A stretch of DNA of 64,000 nucleotides from Dysgonomonas sp. HDW5A (GTDB lineage Bacteria > Bacteroidota > Bacteroidia > Bacteroidales > Dysgonomonadaceae). Every line of letters starts with the position of its first letter. Position 1 is the first letter of the stretch. Shown here one piece after another: positions 1-8,593 of this stretch. The DNA lies in contig NZ_CP049857.1 of assembly GCF_011299555.1 (NCBI RefSeq), positions 744,001 to 808,000 on the forward strand. The letters are read 5' to 3'. The notes beneath the pieces were generated by a model. That model was not told the origin of the DNA and did not search any database. It saw nothing but the letters and a program-made list of their open reading frames with translations. The position numbers and the translations under genes are program-made.

Positions 1-1
1 A

Positions 2-1258
2 TATACCCCGCAAACATACACATCGACTAGCTCGTCTTATTATTATTATATGCCTGCCACTACCCTGCCTGCAGGAACTTATACTTTAAGTGTCGTTCAT
101 GGATGCGGAGACCCAACTCCACTAACAACAACGATCAACACGAATGGAATATACAGTGGTAAAGCATTAAGCTATACTACAGAGAATACATGCTCGGGAA
201 TGAGGGTTACTCCTTCGGGATTAATGACTTATCAGGGTACTAATACGACTACCTATTACAGGCTAACCAATGGCCCTGCAGGGTATGACAAAACAGTAAT
301 TTCACCCGGTGGATCATTTATTTTTTCTACCCCGGGAACTTATACACTAGGTATTCTAAATACCAATAGTGCCAATGGTTGTGTGATCAACACGAAAACG
401 ATTGTTTATACCGCCCCACCATTGGCTCTGAGCCAGACAGGAAGTAGTGCTTATGAATGTACCGATGGAGCTACAGGGGTAATCCTTTTGCAAGCCATAA
501 ACGGTGTAGCACCTTATACTTACCAGCTCTGGAACAAAGACAATACCGTTCAGATCAATATCCCCGAGATAGTCTCTTCCGGACAAGTACACTTTGATTA
601 CGGGGAAGCTGATTCTACCTATACAGCACGTATCATGGATCAGTGCGGCAATAGCTTCAGCCAACAGATCACTATGGCCAAGCTAAGCACCGCCCGTATC
701 GTTTACGCCGAAGACAATAATGTTTGTACCGGAGATACTATTCAATTAAAATGTATCACACTCGGTAATACAGCCTATAACTGGACAGGCCCCAACGGAT
801 TTTCGACGACCGTGCAAAGCCCCAAGATAGCCGATGCAGATACAACTATGACAGGATGGTACAGAGTAACCGTTATGCCCGAATTTTGCGGTGACCCCGT
901 ACAGGATAGCGTTTATATCAATGTGTATAAACCATTGACTACAGGAGCGGTTACAGACAGCCAGACAGTATGTGTTCGTACAGTAGCCAATACTTTAAGC
1001 TGCGCCGTAAGAGGAGGTAGTGGAGTATACACCTATCAATGGCAATCCAGTACAAATGGTACCACAGGATGGACTAATATAGCAGGTGCAACCAGTGCCA
1101 CATATACTCCTCCTACTCTTATTCAGTCGCGAACTACTTATTACCATGTAATAGTTACCGACCGATGCGGAATAGTTACCAGCAACAGTATGGCCGTGAA
1201 CTTCAAACCTTGCTATATTCCCGTCAACCCGAATATCCGCTCAAGAGGTGGGCGTTAA
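2..1258 (+). CDS. C-terminal part of a large Ig/SprB-repeat surface protein (5' end outside window)
   Basis: The frame is open to the left edge of the window, so the ATG at 50 is probably internal and the gene starts upstream. The visible 419 residues are Thr/Ser/Tyr-rich beta-sandwich modules. One matches the SprB-repeat style (NGVAPYTYQLW), one is Ig/PKD-like (YNWTGPNGFSTT, then GWYRVTV), and the last has the pattern GGSGVYTYQWQSS with TYTPPTL and a final CG pair. Such proteins are exported adhesins of Bacteroidota. The end is a short basic tail (VNPNIRSRGGR) and I see no classical T9SS C-terminal domain. A strong hairpin follows the stop codon. Confidence 0.8.
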   Translation, partial: YTPQTYTSTSSSYYYYMPATTLPAGTYTLSVVHGCGDPTPLTTTINTNGIYSGKALSYTTENTCSGMRVTPSGLMTYQGTNTTTYYRLTNGPAGYDKTVISPGGSFIFSTPGTYTLGILNTNSANGCVINTKTIVYTAPPLALSQTGSSAYECTDGATGVILLQAINGVAPYTYQLWNKDNTVQINIPEIVSSGQVHFDYGEADSTYTARIMDQCGNSFSQQITMAKLSTARIVYAEDNNVCTGDTIQLKCITLGNTAYNWTGPNGFSTTVQSPKIADADTTMTGWYRVTVMPEFCGDPVQDSVYINVYKPLTTGAVTDSQTVCVRTVANTLSCAVRGGSGVYTYQWQSSTNGTTGWTNIAGATSATYTPPTLIQSRTTYYHVIVTDRCGIVTSNSMAVNFKPCYIPVNPNIRSRGGR

Positions 1259-1304
1259 AATAGAACAGAGTATGCAGATACTTTCTGCATCATGACATAA
1301 TAAA

Positions 1305-1358
1305 AACCAAACAATGAGGGTGAAGTACTATTTAGTATTTCACCCTCATTGTTTGGTT
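1305..1358 (+). terminator. Long perfect hairpin after the surface protein gene
   Basis: Arms 1305-1324 and 1339-1358 are exact reverse complements (20 bp). Pairing can continue inward through 1325-1329 with 1334-1338, leaving a 4-nt loop. It lies 46 bp after the stop. The uridine tract is weak, so this is a terminator or an mRNA-protecting hairpin. Confidence 0.75.
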
Positions 1359-1476
1359 GAATAATCTTTACCACACTAGTATCACCTCATTAAAATAAAT
1401 ATACTGCATAGATTTAAGTGCCAATAAAACTAAAATATTATCTTTAGGCTTTAGTCATCAATGATATTAGTTTCTT

Positions 1477-2112
1477 ATGCAAGACTCCGGTTATTATAGC
1501 TCTGATAGAAAAGAAATTTTCCCTTTTATACCTCAGGGAATAAAGAGAACTTTAGATGTTGGTTGTGCTACAGGAGTTTTTTCCGCAAAACTAAAAAAGG
1601 AAAGAAGCACCGAAGCTTGGGGTATTGAAATGCTCGAAGAGGCTGCAGAAATAGCTAAAACGAAATTAGATAAAGTTTTAATAGGCTCTTTCGACGAAGT
1701 ATCGGGAGATCTCCCTCAAAAATACTTTGACTGTATATTCTTTAATGATGTACTTGAACATATGCCATATCCTGAAACTTGTTTATCGAAAATAAAAGCC
1801 AACATACATCCTGAGGGGAAAATTATAGCATCAATACCTAATATAAGACACATCGAAGTATTAAGAGAGCTACTATTTCAAAAAGATTGGCACTACAAAG
1901 ACTCCGGAATCTTGGACAGAACACATCTGCGTTTTTTTACTAAGAAAAGTATTATAAGAATGTTTGAAGATTGCGGATATAAAATAGATCAGATAACAGG
2001 TATCAACGGTGTTAGCCCCTTTTGTTTTACATCACTTATCAACAAAGTATTATTAAATTCATTGGATGATATAAAGTATAAACAATTTTTGGTTGTAGCT
2101 TCGCCCGTTTAA
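1477..2112 (+). CDS. Class I SAM-dependent methyltransferase
   Basis: This 211-residue protein has the Rossmann methyltransferase pattern. Motif I is LDVGCATGVFS near residues 26-36, an acidic residue at the end of strand 2 lies in WGIEM, and FNDVLEHM near residue 90 is the motif typical of Methyltransf_11/23 proteins. It probably methylates a small molecule or a surface-glycan sugar, but nothing in the sequence fixes the substrate. It stands alone between a strong hairpin and a convergent HAD gene, with stop codons about 10 bp apart. Base composition is more AT-rich than the preceding gene. Class is secure, substrate unknown. Confidence 0.8.
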   Translation: MQDSGYYSSDRKEIFPFIPQGIKRTLDVGCATGVFSAKLKKERSTEAWGIEMLEEAAEIAKTKLDKVLIGSFDEVSGDLPQKYFDCIFFNDVLEHMPYPETCLSKIKANIHPEGKIIASIPNIRHIEVLRELLFQKDWHYKDSGILDRTHLRFFTKKSIIRMFEDCGYKIDQITGINGVSPFCFTSLINKVLLNSLDDIKYKQFLVVASPV

Positions 2113-2121
2113 GTTCTTTTA

Positions 2122-2904
2122 TCAGATAAGTCCAAAGTGTTTTAATGCATTAGAGATTCCGTCATCATCAACTGAATCAGTTATATAATCGGCAACCTGC
2201 TTAACTTTATCTCCGGCATTATCCATAGCTATACCTAGAGCCACATATTCTAACATTTGAATATCATTACCTCCGTCTCCAAAAGCCATTGTTTCGGAAA
2301 GGTTTAATTTATAATATTCAAGAAACTTATCAATACCTGTACGTTTACTGTTGCCCCTTACATTAACATCTGCAAAAAGAGGATGCCAACGACTCGCATC
2401 GCAATTAGTCAGAACCGTTCCTAGAACTTCCTTCTCTTGATTATCATTTATAAAAGCATCGATTTGCAGAACCTCAGCCATCTCAGCTTCAGTCAATTGA
2501 CCGACAGGAGATAACGGTACATCCACCAATTGACTTATTGCTCTTACATTTTCATCAATAAAATTAATCACCTCCCGTTTCTCTGTTATAAATATAGATG
2601 GAAACGAGAAGACTTCTTTATGGTAACGCAATAAAGCTTCTATATTATCTTTGGGAATTGGATTCGTAAAGATTGTTTGATACTCTCCATTTATACAATG
2701 AGCTCCATTTAATGTTATAAATCCATCGAAAGTTAAGCCATTCAAATCGCCTATCTGATTAAAATAACGACCTGTAGCTATAAATACTTTAATACCTTTG
2801 CTCTTTACTTGATTAATTGCATCAATTGCCGATTGAGGTATAGAATGTGTCTTAAAACTTTTCAGCGTTCCATCTATATCAAAAAAAATAGCTTTTATCA
2901 TCAT
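2122..2904 (-). CDS. Cof-type HAD-superfamily hydrolase
   Basis: At 260 residues this matches class IIB (Cof-type) HAD phosphatases. Motif I near the N-terminus is FFDIDGTL with the nucleophile and acid/base aspartates, motif II lies in IATGR, and motif IV is FGDGGNDIQML near residue 208. Between them sits a large C2-type cap. Family members dephosphorylate sugar phosphates and cofactors such as FMN or pyridoxal phosphate; the substrate cannot be read from sequence. The start at 2904 places DIDGT at residues 9-13, as usual. It is transcribed toward the methyltransferase gene. Confidence 0.88.
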   Translation of the reverse strand: MMIKAIFFDIDGTLKSFKTHSIPQSAIDAINQVKSKGIKVFIATGRYFNQIGDLNGLTFDGFITLNGAHCINGEYQTIFTNPIPKDNIEALLRYHKEVFSFPSIFITEKREVINFIDENVRAISQLVDVPLSPVGQLTEAEMAEVLQIDAFINDNQEKEVLGTVLTNCDASRWHPLFADVNVRGNSKRTGIDKFLEYYKLNLSETMAFGDGGNDIQMLEYVALGIAMDNAGDKVKQVADYITDSVDDDGISNALKHFGLI

Positions 2905-2994
2905 TTTAGTTCTCTATTAAGTGTTCGGGCTTCACCTATCGAACGCTAATTCTTATAATTTATTATCTTTACATATCTAAAATAAATAGCAAAT

Positions 2995-3222
2995 ATGGAC
3001 GAGCCATTAAAAGAAAACAATCAATCAACTCAACCTACTGAAGCACTTAAACCACTTATTGACGCCTTTGTTGAGAGTGCAAGAAGGTCTTTGGAGTATG
3101 ATGTAATTAAATATTCGATGAAGCGGTACGAATCTTTTATATTCAAAGGTTACTACAAGAAGAAATTGTACAAAGCCATTCTGGCTCTACGCGAATTTAA
3201 TAAAGATGTAGCAGATAAATAA
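2995..3222 (+). CDS. Small conserved-looking hypothetical protein (75 aa)
   Basis: I do not recognise this protein. It is short, has no signal peptide or membrane segment, begins with a polar Asn/Gln-rich stretch, and is then helical and basic, with several Tyr and Lys residues around KGYYKKKLYKAI. It is a plausible real gene because it fills the only sizeable gap between divergent and convergent neighbours. Its stop codon TAA at 3220-3222 is also the first three bases of a dispersed repeat copy. Confidence 0.55.
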   Translation: MDEPLKENNQSTQPTEALKPLIDAFVESARRSLEYDVIKYSMKRYESFIFKGYYKKKLYKAILALREFNKDVADK

Positions 3223-3246
3223 GGTCTCTGTAATCTTATTTATTGT
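3220..3246 (+). repeat. Dispersed hairpin element, degenerate copy fused to a stop codon
   Basis: TAAGGTCTC begins at the stop codon of the 75-residue gene and is followed by TTATTTATTG, the tail seen in better copies. The right half of the palindrome is eroded (TGTAATCT). Confidence 0.5.
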
Positions 3247-3322
3247 GAGGGATAATGGTGATTGGGATATTTATTATATACAAAAGAATCTATAATAGAA
3301 CTTTTAACGGAAAAACATCGGA

Positions 3323-4027
3323 TCAACCGTTTAATATCTGAATTGTATTGCAGGCGACCAAGGCTGCTGTTTCTGCACGTAAACGACTCTCACCCAAACT
3401 AATCGGCTCAAAGCCATATTTCAATGCTTCCTGTACTTCCTGCTCACTAAAATCGCCTTCTGGCCCTATTAATAGCAGAACATTTCCATTTGCTTTATAG
3501 ATATGTTTCAATAGTTGTTTTTCCTGTGGATAACAATGAGCTATAAATTTCTGTCCATCAAAAGGCTTCTTAATAAAACTAGAAAAAGAAATCATTTCGT
3601 CTAATTGGGGAAGGACAGCTTTTTGAGACTGCTTCATTGCCGAAACAAGTATTTTCTCGATACGTGGCAATTTTATTTCCTTGCGTTCCGAATATCTACA
3701 TAATAAAGGAGTGAAGTGATCAATACCTATTTCTGTTGCTTTTTCGGCAAACCACTCTATCCGGTCTAAATTTTTAGTGGGGGCAAATGCAATCTGTAAA
3801 TAATTACTCCATGGTTTAGGTTCGACTCTTGTTTGTGTAATATTTACGACACAATGTTTTTGATGGGCATCTACAATTTCTGCATCAAAAAAATGTCCTT
3901 TCCCATCAGTTATTAATACCTCATCACCTTCTTTTTTACGCAATACTCGCACACAATGAGCCGACTCGTCTTGTGGTAAGGTATTGTCCTGCTGAATATC
4001 AGGTGCATAAAATATTGTTTTATCCAT
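3323..4027 (-). CDS. rsmE: 16S rRNA (uracil(1498)-N(3))-methyltransferase RsmE
   Basis: The 234-residue product matches RsmE, which methylates N3 of U1498 in helix 44 of 16S rRNA using SAM. The N-terminal PUA-like part carries HCVRVLRKKEGD. The C-terminal SPOUT trefoil-knot signatures are IGPEGDFSEQEV near residue 189 and LGESRLRAETAA near residue 216. Length is normal for the family. It lies downstream of the BFN-domain gene on the same strand with a 55-bp gap, so the two may be co-transcribed. Confidence 0.93.
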   Translation of the reverse strand: MDKTIFYAPDIQQDNTLPQDESAHCVRVLRKKEGDEVLITDGKGHFFDAEIVDAHQKHCVVNITQTRVEPKPWSNYLQIAFAPTKNLDRIEWFAEKATEIGIDHFTPLLCRYSERKEIKLPRIEKILVSAMKQSQKAVLPQLDEMISFSSFIKKPFDGQKFIAHCYPQEKQLLKHIYKANGNVLLLIGPEGDFSEQEVQEALKYGFEPISLGESRLRAETAALVACNTIQILNG

Positions 4028-4035
4028 TGGAGTAA

Positions 4036-4049
4036 AAGTCAGACCTTAA
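4036..4049 (-). repeat. Possible degenerate copy of the dispersed hairpin element
   Basis: On the minus strand this reads TTAAGGTCTGACTT, matching the first nine bases of the element and retaining a partial palindrome. It lies between the BFN and rsmE genes. It could be chance. Confidence 0.3.
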
Positions 4050-4082
4050 TGTTGTATTTTAAAGTAATAACGATCGTAATCC

Positions 4083-4682
4083 TTAATGTTTAAACCGTTT
4101 ATCCATTTCATCACGGAGGACAGATGCTAATTCATAATCTTCGTTATCGATCGCCTCTTGTAGCATCGAATTCAGCTCTTCTTCACTAAGCAAAGCATAG
4201 CTATCCATATATTCTGTAGTATCATTACCTGAGACTATTTCTTTATTATCTATATCATCTTCGCCTTCACTGAATACAATTGCCAGCTTCTGCATTATTT
4301 CTTCGGTAGTATATATCGGAGATTTACTTCTAAGAGCAATACCAATGGCATCAGATGTACGCGATTCTATGGATATTTCTTTTTCCCCTTGCTTGAACAT
4401 CAATTTAGAATAGAAAATTCCATTGTCATACTTATAAATAAGCACTTCCTGAAGAACAATTCCCCATTCAGATATAAAGGAGTAAAATAAATCGTGAGTC
4501 AACGGACGTGGCGGAGAAGTATTTTGCAACTTAAAGGCAATAGACTGAGCTTCAGGCGTCCCGACAACAACCATGAGACGTCTTACACCATCCTCCTCAG
4601 CCAAAACCAAGCCATATGTACCTGATTGTGTTTGGTTAAACGAGAATCCCAAAACCGATAATTTCACCTTTTTGTCTATCAC
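4083..4682 (-). CDS. Bifunctional nuclease (BFN/DUF151) domain protein with UVR motif
   Basis: Residues 1-140 match the BFN/DUF151 family: an early LSVLGFSF, then VVGTPEAQSIAF, then the conserved SRTSDAIGIALR with its SDAI signature. The C-terminus (about 165-199) is a UVR motif, ELNSMLQEAIDNEDYELAS followed by VLRDEMDKR, the short helical hairpin that binds UvrA/UvrB-type partners. This BFN-plus-UVR architecture is common in Bacteroidota and its biological role is not settled. The linker between domains is acidic. It precedes rsmE on the same strand. Confidence 0.88.
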   Translation of the reverse strand: MIDKKVKLSVLGFSFNQTQSGTYGLVLAEEDGVRRLMVVVGTPEAQSIAFKLQNTSPPRPLTHDLFYSFISEWGIVLQEVLIYKYDNGIFYSKLMFKQGEKEISIESRTSDAIGIALRSKSPIYTTEEIMQKLAIVFSEGEDDIDNKEIVSGNDTTEYMDSYALLSEEELNSMLQEAIDNEDYELASVLRDEMDKRFKH

Positions 4683-4808
4683 AATAAATAACCGTTGTAA
4701 AAGTATTCTAATTCAAAAATAGTCATTTTTATGTTATTTAGAGTCCATAAAAGTAAAATTTTAAATAATAATCGTACAAAAAGACAAATTCAAAAAGAAA
4801 TAAAGCCC

Positions 4809-4816
4809 TATCTTTG
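4809..4816 (+). promoter_or_regulatory. Candidate -7 box (TATCTTTG) upstream of the GtrA gene
   Basis: TATCTTTG matches the Bacteroidota TAnnTTTG -7 element and lies 88 bp before the GtrA start. I see no TTG at the expected -33 distance. It also sits beside the right arm of a 7-bp inverted repeat (4740-4746 with 4816-4822). Confidence 0.35.
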
Positions 4817-4903
4817 GACTCTTAAAGAATAATAACAGATATGTTTATAACTATAATGGTTACCACAAAGATAAAACAATCTGATATCTAAGCCTATAAA
4901 TTA

Positions 4904-5332
4904 ATGAAACAGTCTTTCAAAGAATTAGCAAAATACGGAGTAGTAGGTCTTGTCGGGTTAGGTGTGGACTGGGCTGCATTTTTTATTTTTAGAGATGTAT
5001 TTGGTATTAATTATATTGCATCACATATCCTCAGTTCAATACTGGCAATTACCAATAATTTTATTCTCAACAGCTATTTTACATTTAAAGCTACCGACAA
5101 AATCTGGCAAAGAGCTATATCTTTCTTCGGTATTGCCGGTGTAGGATTAGTTATCGGATCGGTATTACTTCCCGTTTTTGTTCAGCTTATAAGTTTCACA
5201 TTAACTCACTTCGACCTATCGTTAGCTCCTAAGATTATCCAAAATTTAGCAAAATTGGCTATTACGGTTATTATCGCTTTTTTACAATTCTTTCTGAACA
5301 AATATTACACGTTCAAGAAAAAAGAGGTATAA
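4904..5332 (+). CDS. GtrA-like family membrane protein
   Basis: The protein has 142 residues and four hydrophobic segments, matching the GtrA/DPMS family: YGVVGLVGLGVDWAAFF, then NFILNSYFTFKA, and the C-terminal FFLNKYYTFKK. GtrA proteins flip or help transfer lipid-linked sugars for surface glycan decoration. The conserved paired N-x-Y-x-TF segments (NSYFTF and NKYYTF) are both present. It lies 54 bp before coaBC on the same strand, although a repeat copy and a -7 box lie in that gap. Confidence 0.85.
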   Translation: MKQSFKELAKYGVVGLVGLGVDWAAFFIFRDVFGINYIASHILSSILAITNNFILNSYFTFKATDKIWQRAISFFGIAGVGLVIGSVLLPVFVQLISFTLTHFDLSLAPKIIQNLAKLAITVIIAFLQFFLNKYYTFKKKEV

Positions 5333-5358
5333 GGTCTCACACCTATTTATTACCTTTG
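5330..5358 (+). repeat. Dispersed hairpin element fused to the GtrA stop codon; carries a -7-like box
   Basis: The copy begins at the TAA of the GtrA gene. The core AGGTCTCACACCT is palindromic apart from one pair and is followed by ATTTATTACCTTTG. The last eight bases, TACCTTTG (5351-5358), match the Bacteroidota -7 box, so this copy may also provide the coaBC promoter. Confidence 0.65.
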
Positions 5359-5386
5359 TAAATCATACAATCTAGATAATAAAGAA

Positions 5387-6589
5387 ATGACACTCAAAGG
5401 TAAACATATAGTATTAGGTATAACAGGCAGTATTGCTGCATATAAAGCAGCATCTTTAGCTCGTTTATTCGTTAAAGAAGGTGCCGAAGTACAGATAGTG
5501 ATTACTCCTTCAGGAAAAGAATTTATTACTCCTGTAACATTATCTGCTTTAACAGGAAAGCCTGTAGTAAGTGACTTTTTCGGTGCCAATGACGGTACAT
5601 GGCATAGTCACGTAGACCTTGGTCTGTGGGCTGACTTTATGATTATAGCACCTGCTACAGCTGCCACAATGGGTAAACTGGCAAACGGAATTGCCGATAA
5701 CATGCTAGTTACAACCTATATGTCGATGAAAGCGCCTGTATTTATTGCTCCGGCAATGGATCTTGATATGTTTGCACATCCATCTACAACACGCAATATA
5801 TCATTGCTTCAATCATACGGTAATCATATAATAGAACCGGCATCCGGAGAACTAGCCAGTCACCTGATAGGTAAAGGGCGTATGGAGGAGCCTGAGAATA
5901 TTGTTGCTTACATCAAAGAATATTTTGAGAAACAGGAATCTCTTTCAAAAAAAAAAATCCTGATAACGGCTGGACCGACGTATGAAAAACTAGATCCTGT
6001 TCGTTTTATTGGAAATTACTCTTCTGGAAAAATGGGTTTTGCCTTGGCTGAAGAATGTGCGGAAAGAGGTGCAGAAGTGGTGCTTATTGCCGGTCCTGTA
6101 TCCTTAAAAACCACACACTCTAGTATCAGGAGAATTGATGTAGAATCGGCTGAACAAATGTATCAGGCTGCAACAACCGAATTTACGGATAGTGATGCAG
6201 CTATACTGTGTGCTGCCGTAGCAGATTACCGTCCAAAAGAGCAAGCGGATAATAAAATAAAAAGAAAAGAAGGAATTAACCTGACTTTAGAATTGATTCC
6301 CAATAAAGATATCGCCGCATCGTTGGGAAAGGCTAAAAAAGAAGGACAAACTTTGATTGGCTTTGCTTTAGAGACAAATAATGAAGAACAAAACGCACTC
6401 TATAAAATCACAAAGAAAAATTTAGATTATATTGTTCTCAATTCTCTGAATGATAACGGAGCCGGATTCCAGCACGACACCAATAAAATAGCCATTCTCA
6501 ATAAAAATGGACTTCGTACAAATTTTGAATTAAAGAATAAAAAAGAAGTCGCTAAAGATATTATTAATTATACCTTGGGGCGCGATTAA
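5387..6589 (+). CDS. coaBC: Bifunctional phosphopantothenoylcysteine decarboxylase/phosphopantothenate-cysteine ligase
   Basis: This fused enzyme performs two steps of coenzyme A synthesis: CTP-dependent joining of cysteine to 4'-phosphopantothenate (CoaB), then FMN-dependent decarboxylation (CoaC). The CoaC half (1-180) shows GITGSIAAYKA, the catalytic His segment SHVDLGLWAD, IIAPATAATMGKLANG and APAMDLDMF. The CoaB half (from about 185) shows LITAGPTYEKLDPVRFI, NYSSGKMG, AAVADYRP and the late NKDI motif. Length (400) is normal. Odd point: the substrate-flap segment reads ASGELASHLIGKGRM, with no cysteine where the E. coli enzyme has its conserved one. Confidence 0.95.
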   Translation: MTLKGKHIVLGITGSIAAYKAASLARLFVKEGAEVQIVITPSGKEFITPVTLSALTGKPVVSDFFGANDGTWHSHVDLGLWADFMIIAPATAATMGKLANGIADNMLVTTYMSMKAPVFIAPAMDLDMFAHPSTTRNISLLQSYGNHIIEPASGELASHLIGKGRMEEPENIVAYIKEYFEKQESLSKKKILITAGPTYEKLDPVRFIGNYSSGKMGFALAEECAERGAEVVLIAGPVSLKTTHSSIRRIDVESAEQMYQAATTEFTDSDAAILCAAVADYRPKEQADNKIKRKEGINLTLELIPNKDIAASLGKAKKEGQTLIGFALETNNEEQNALYKITKKNLDYIVLNSLNDNGAGFQHDTNKIAILNKNGLRTNFELKNKKEVAKDIINYTLGRD

Positions 6590-6613
6590 GTTCGCAGAAC
6601 TATGTATTGCTTT
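6586..6613 (+). repeat. Dispersed hairpin element (GTTC/GAAC type) fused to the coaBC stop codon
   Basis: It starts at the TAA of coaBC and has the core AGTTCGCAGAACT, a 5-bp stem with a GCA loop, followed by ATGTATTGCTTT. It differs from the GGTC/GACC copies by a compensatory change within the stem. Confidence 0.7.
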
Positions 6614-6744
6614 TTACTTACCTAAACCACAAGCAGGTCTGACATCTTGATAAGATTGAATATCATTCTTTTATCTATCAATAAAAGAGAGGAAAGACAA
6701 AAAAAGGTAACAGTAAAAAAAGAAAATAAAAAACTACTCAAAAA

Positions 6745-6862
6745 GTGTCACTTTTGTAACCTTTGTAACCTTTTGAATAATTATCAACTGATTACAAGAT
6801 GATTACGAAAACAACAAAAGTTACAAAAGTAATATCAGTTTGTCACCTTTTTGACAACTTTT
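6745..6862 (+). repeat. Cluster of GTAAC/GTTAC repeats and a near-perfect inverted repeat before the M23 gene
   Basis: This 306-bp gene-free stretch (6590-6895) holds two direct GTAACCTTT-like units at 6756-6774 and an inverted repeat: ACTTTTGTAACCTTTG at 6750-6765 pairs with CAAAAGTTACAAAAGT at 6815-6830 with one mismatch. Flanking GTGTCAC and TTGTCACC words form a wider pair. It could be an operator array or a long-loop structure. Confidence 0.5.
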
Positions 6863-6895
6863 TGTACTCGATGAACTCTTGAAAATAAACTTACA

Positions 6896-8593
6896 ATGAA
6901 CAAAATTATCGTTATTATATCTCTATTATTATCGTTTCATACTTCCGCACAAGAATACCGAAGTCCTCTGGATATACCGCTATTATTAAGTGCTAATTTT
7001 GGAGAGCTTCGCAATAACCATTTTCATTCGGGAATTGATATAAAGACGCAAGGTGTAGAAGGAAAGCCTGTTTACAGTATAGCTGACGGCTATATTTCTC
7101 GGATAGGGGTTTCACCCAGTGGATATGGACTCGTTTTATACATAGATCACCCTAACGGACAAACTTCGGTTTACGGGCATTTGAGCTCTTATAATGTAAG
7201 GATATCCGAATATGTAAAACAAGAACAATATAAACAGGAAAGCTTTAGGATTGATGTAAAACTTTCTCCTTATCAAATCCCAGTAAAAAAAGGAGACTTA
7301 GTCGCCTATACAGGTAATACGGGCGGATCAGGTGGTCCACATTTGCATTTCGAAATAAGGGAAACTAAGACTGAGAAAGCATTAGACCCTTTAGTGTATT
7401 ACAAAAAAATTATTGCAGATAATAAATCGCCTGAAGTTAAAGGAATTGCAGCCTACCCTGTTCCCGGAAGAGGTGTTATTAACGGAACAATTCTTCCCTT
7501 ACACCAATCTGTAACACAATTAAAAGCCGGAGGCTATTCTCCCCTGAAACAATCTATTGAAGCATGGGGATTAATAGGACTTGGAATAAAAGCATACGAT
7601 AGAATGGATGCTACATCTAATATCTATGGAGTACGGGTTGTAAGCTTATCAGTAGACAATAAAGAAGTTTTCAGATCCGAAGTGGCCGGTTTTCCTTTTG
7701 ATCAAAGCCGTATGATAAATACGTTTACTGAATTTGCAGACTGGAGACTCAATAAGTCATTTTATATGCAGTCGTTTATTGAACCGGGAAACAAATTGCC
7801 ATTTTATTCATCTATCAACAGTGGCTATATCAATATAAATGAGGAACGCCCTTATCAAATCTCTTATGAGTTAGAAGATCTTTACGGGAACAAGTCTGTC
7901 TATGATTTTACCGTTATTGGTAAAAAACAGAATATCATAACGCCCTCGGCTTGTAATCAAGTTCTAATTTGGGATAAGGATAACAAGTATAATACCGATC
8001 AGTTTACGTTATCGATTCCCAAGGGAAATTTATACAACGATGTATGTTTTACACTGTCTCAAGCATCCTCTACAGAATATTATTCAGATATTTATTCAGT
8101 AAATAAAACACCCGTGCCGCTTGATAAATCGGGAGAGGTAAGTATCAAACTATCATCCGATCCTTTGAGTAATAAGAAACAGTACGGTGTAGTCCAACTA
8201 ACAAACAACAGGGCATCGTGGATAGGAGGCTCTTACAAAAATGGTTCTATTATTGCCAAAATACGCGAGTTAGGGATACGCTTGGCAGTTTCGGCTGACA
8301 CTGAAGCACCCAAAATCACCCGCATAGAAACATCGGGAAAAGGGAAAAGAAGAATAGTTGTGCCCAAAGATGAGATAAGAATACGTATGAGCGACAATCT
8401 CAGTGGAATAGCAACATTCAAAGGAACTATAGATGGCAAGTTTGCCCTATTCACACATGATATGAAATCTTCGATATATACTTATAAGTTTGATCCTGCC
8501 CGATTTAAAAAAGGGATCACTCACAAAATTGTATTTACAGCCACCGACGGTTGCGGAAATACAGCTCAATATACAGGAGAATTTTTCTATTAA
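6896..8593 (+). CDS. Exported M23 (LytM-type) metallopeptidase
   Basis: A signal peptide ending near SFHTSAQ is followed by an N-terminal LytM/M23 domain (about 25-175). The zinc-site pieces are HFHSGIDIK (first His and Asp) and HLHFEIRE (H-x-H). YGHLSSYN and TGNTGGSGGPHLHF are typical of the fold. M23 enzymes cleave peptidoglycan cross-bridges. The remaining 390 residues are beta-rich with no domain I recognise; the last part (ADTEAPKITRIE, then SDNLSGIATFKGTIDGK) looks like an Ig-like module. The N-terminal rather than C-terminal catalytic domain is usual for this Bacteroidota group. Confidence 0.9.
   Translation: MNKIIVIISLLLSFHTSAQEYRSPLDIPLLLSANFGELRNNHFHSGIDIKTQGVEGKPVYSIADGYISRIGVSPSGYGLVLYIDHPNGQTSVYGHLSSYNVRISEYVKQEQYKQESFRIDVKLSPYQIPVKKGDLVAYTGNTGGSGGPHLHFEIRETKTEKALDPLVYYKKIIADNKSPEVKGIAAYPVPGRGVINGTILPLHQSVTQLKAGGYSPLKQSIEAWGLIGLGIKAYDRMDATSNIYGVRVVSLSVDNKEVFRSEVAGFPFDQSRMINTFTEFADWRLNKSFYMQSFIEPGNKLPFYSSINSGYININEERPYQISYELEDLYGNKSVYDFTVIGKKQNIITPSACNQVLIWDKDNKYNTDQFTLSIPKGNLYNDVCFTLSQASSTEYYSDIYSVNKTPVPLDKSGEVSIKLSSDPLSNKKQYGVVQLTNNRASWIGGSYKNGSIIAKIRELGIRLAVSADTEAPKITRIETSGKGKRRIVVPKDEIRIRMSDNLSGIATFKGTIDGKFALFTHDMKSSIYTYKFDPARFKKGITHKIVFTATDGCGNTAQYTGEFFY

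Noticed and set aside
2110-2120. TAAGTTC at the stop codon of the methyltransferase gene
   Set aside because: Seven bases match the GTTC/GAAC core, but nothing beyond supports it.
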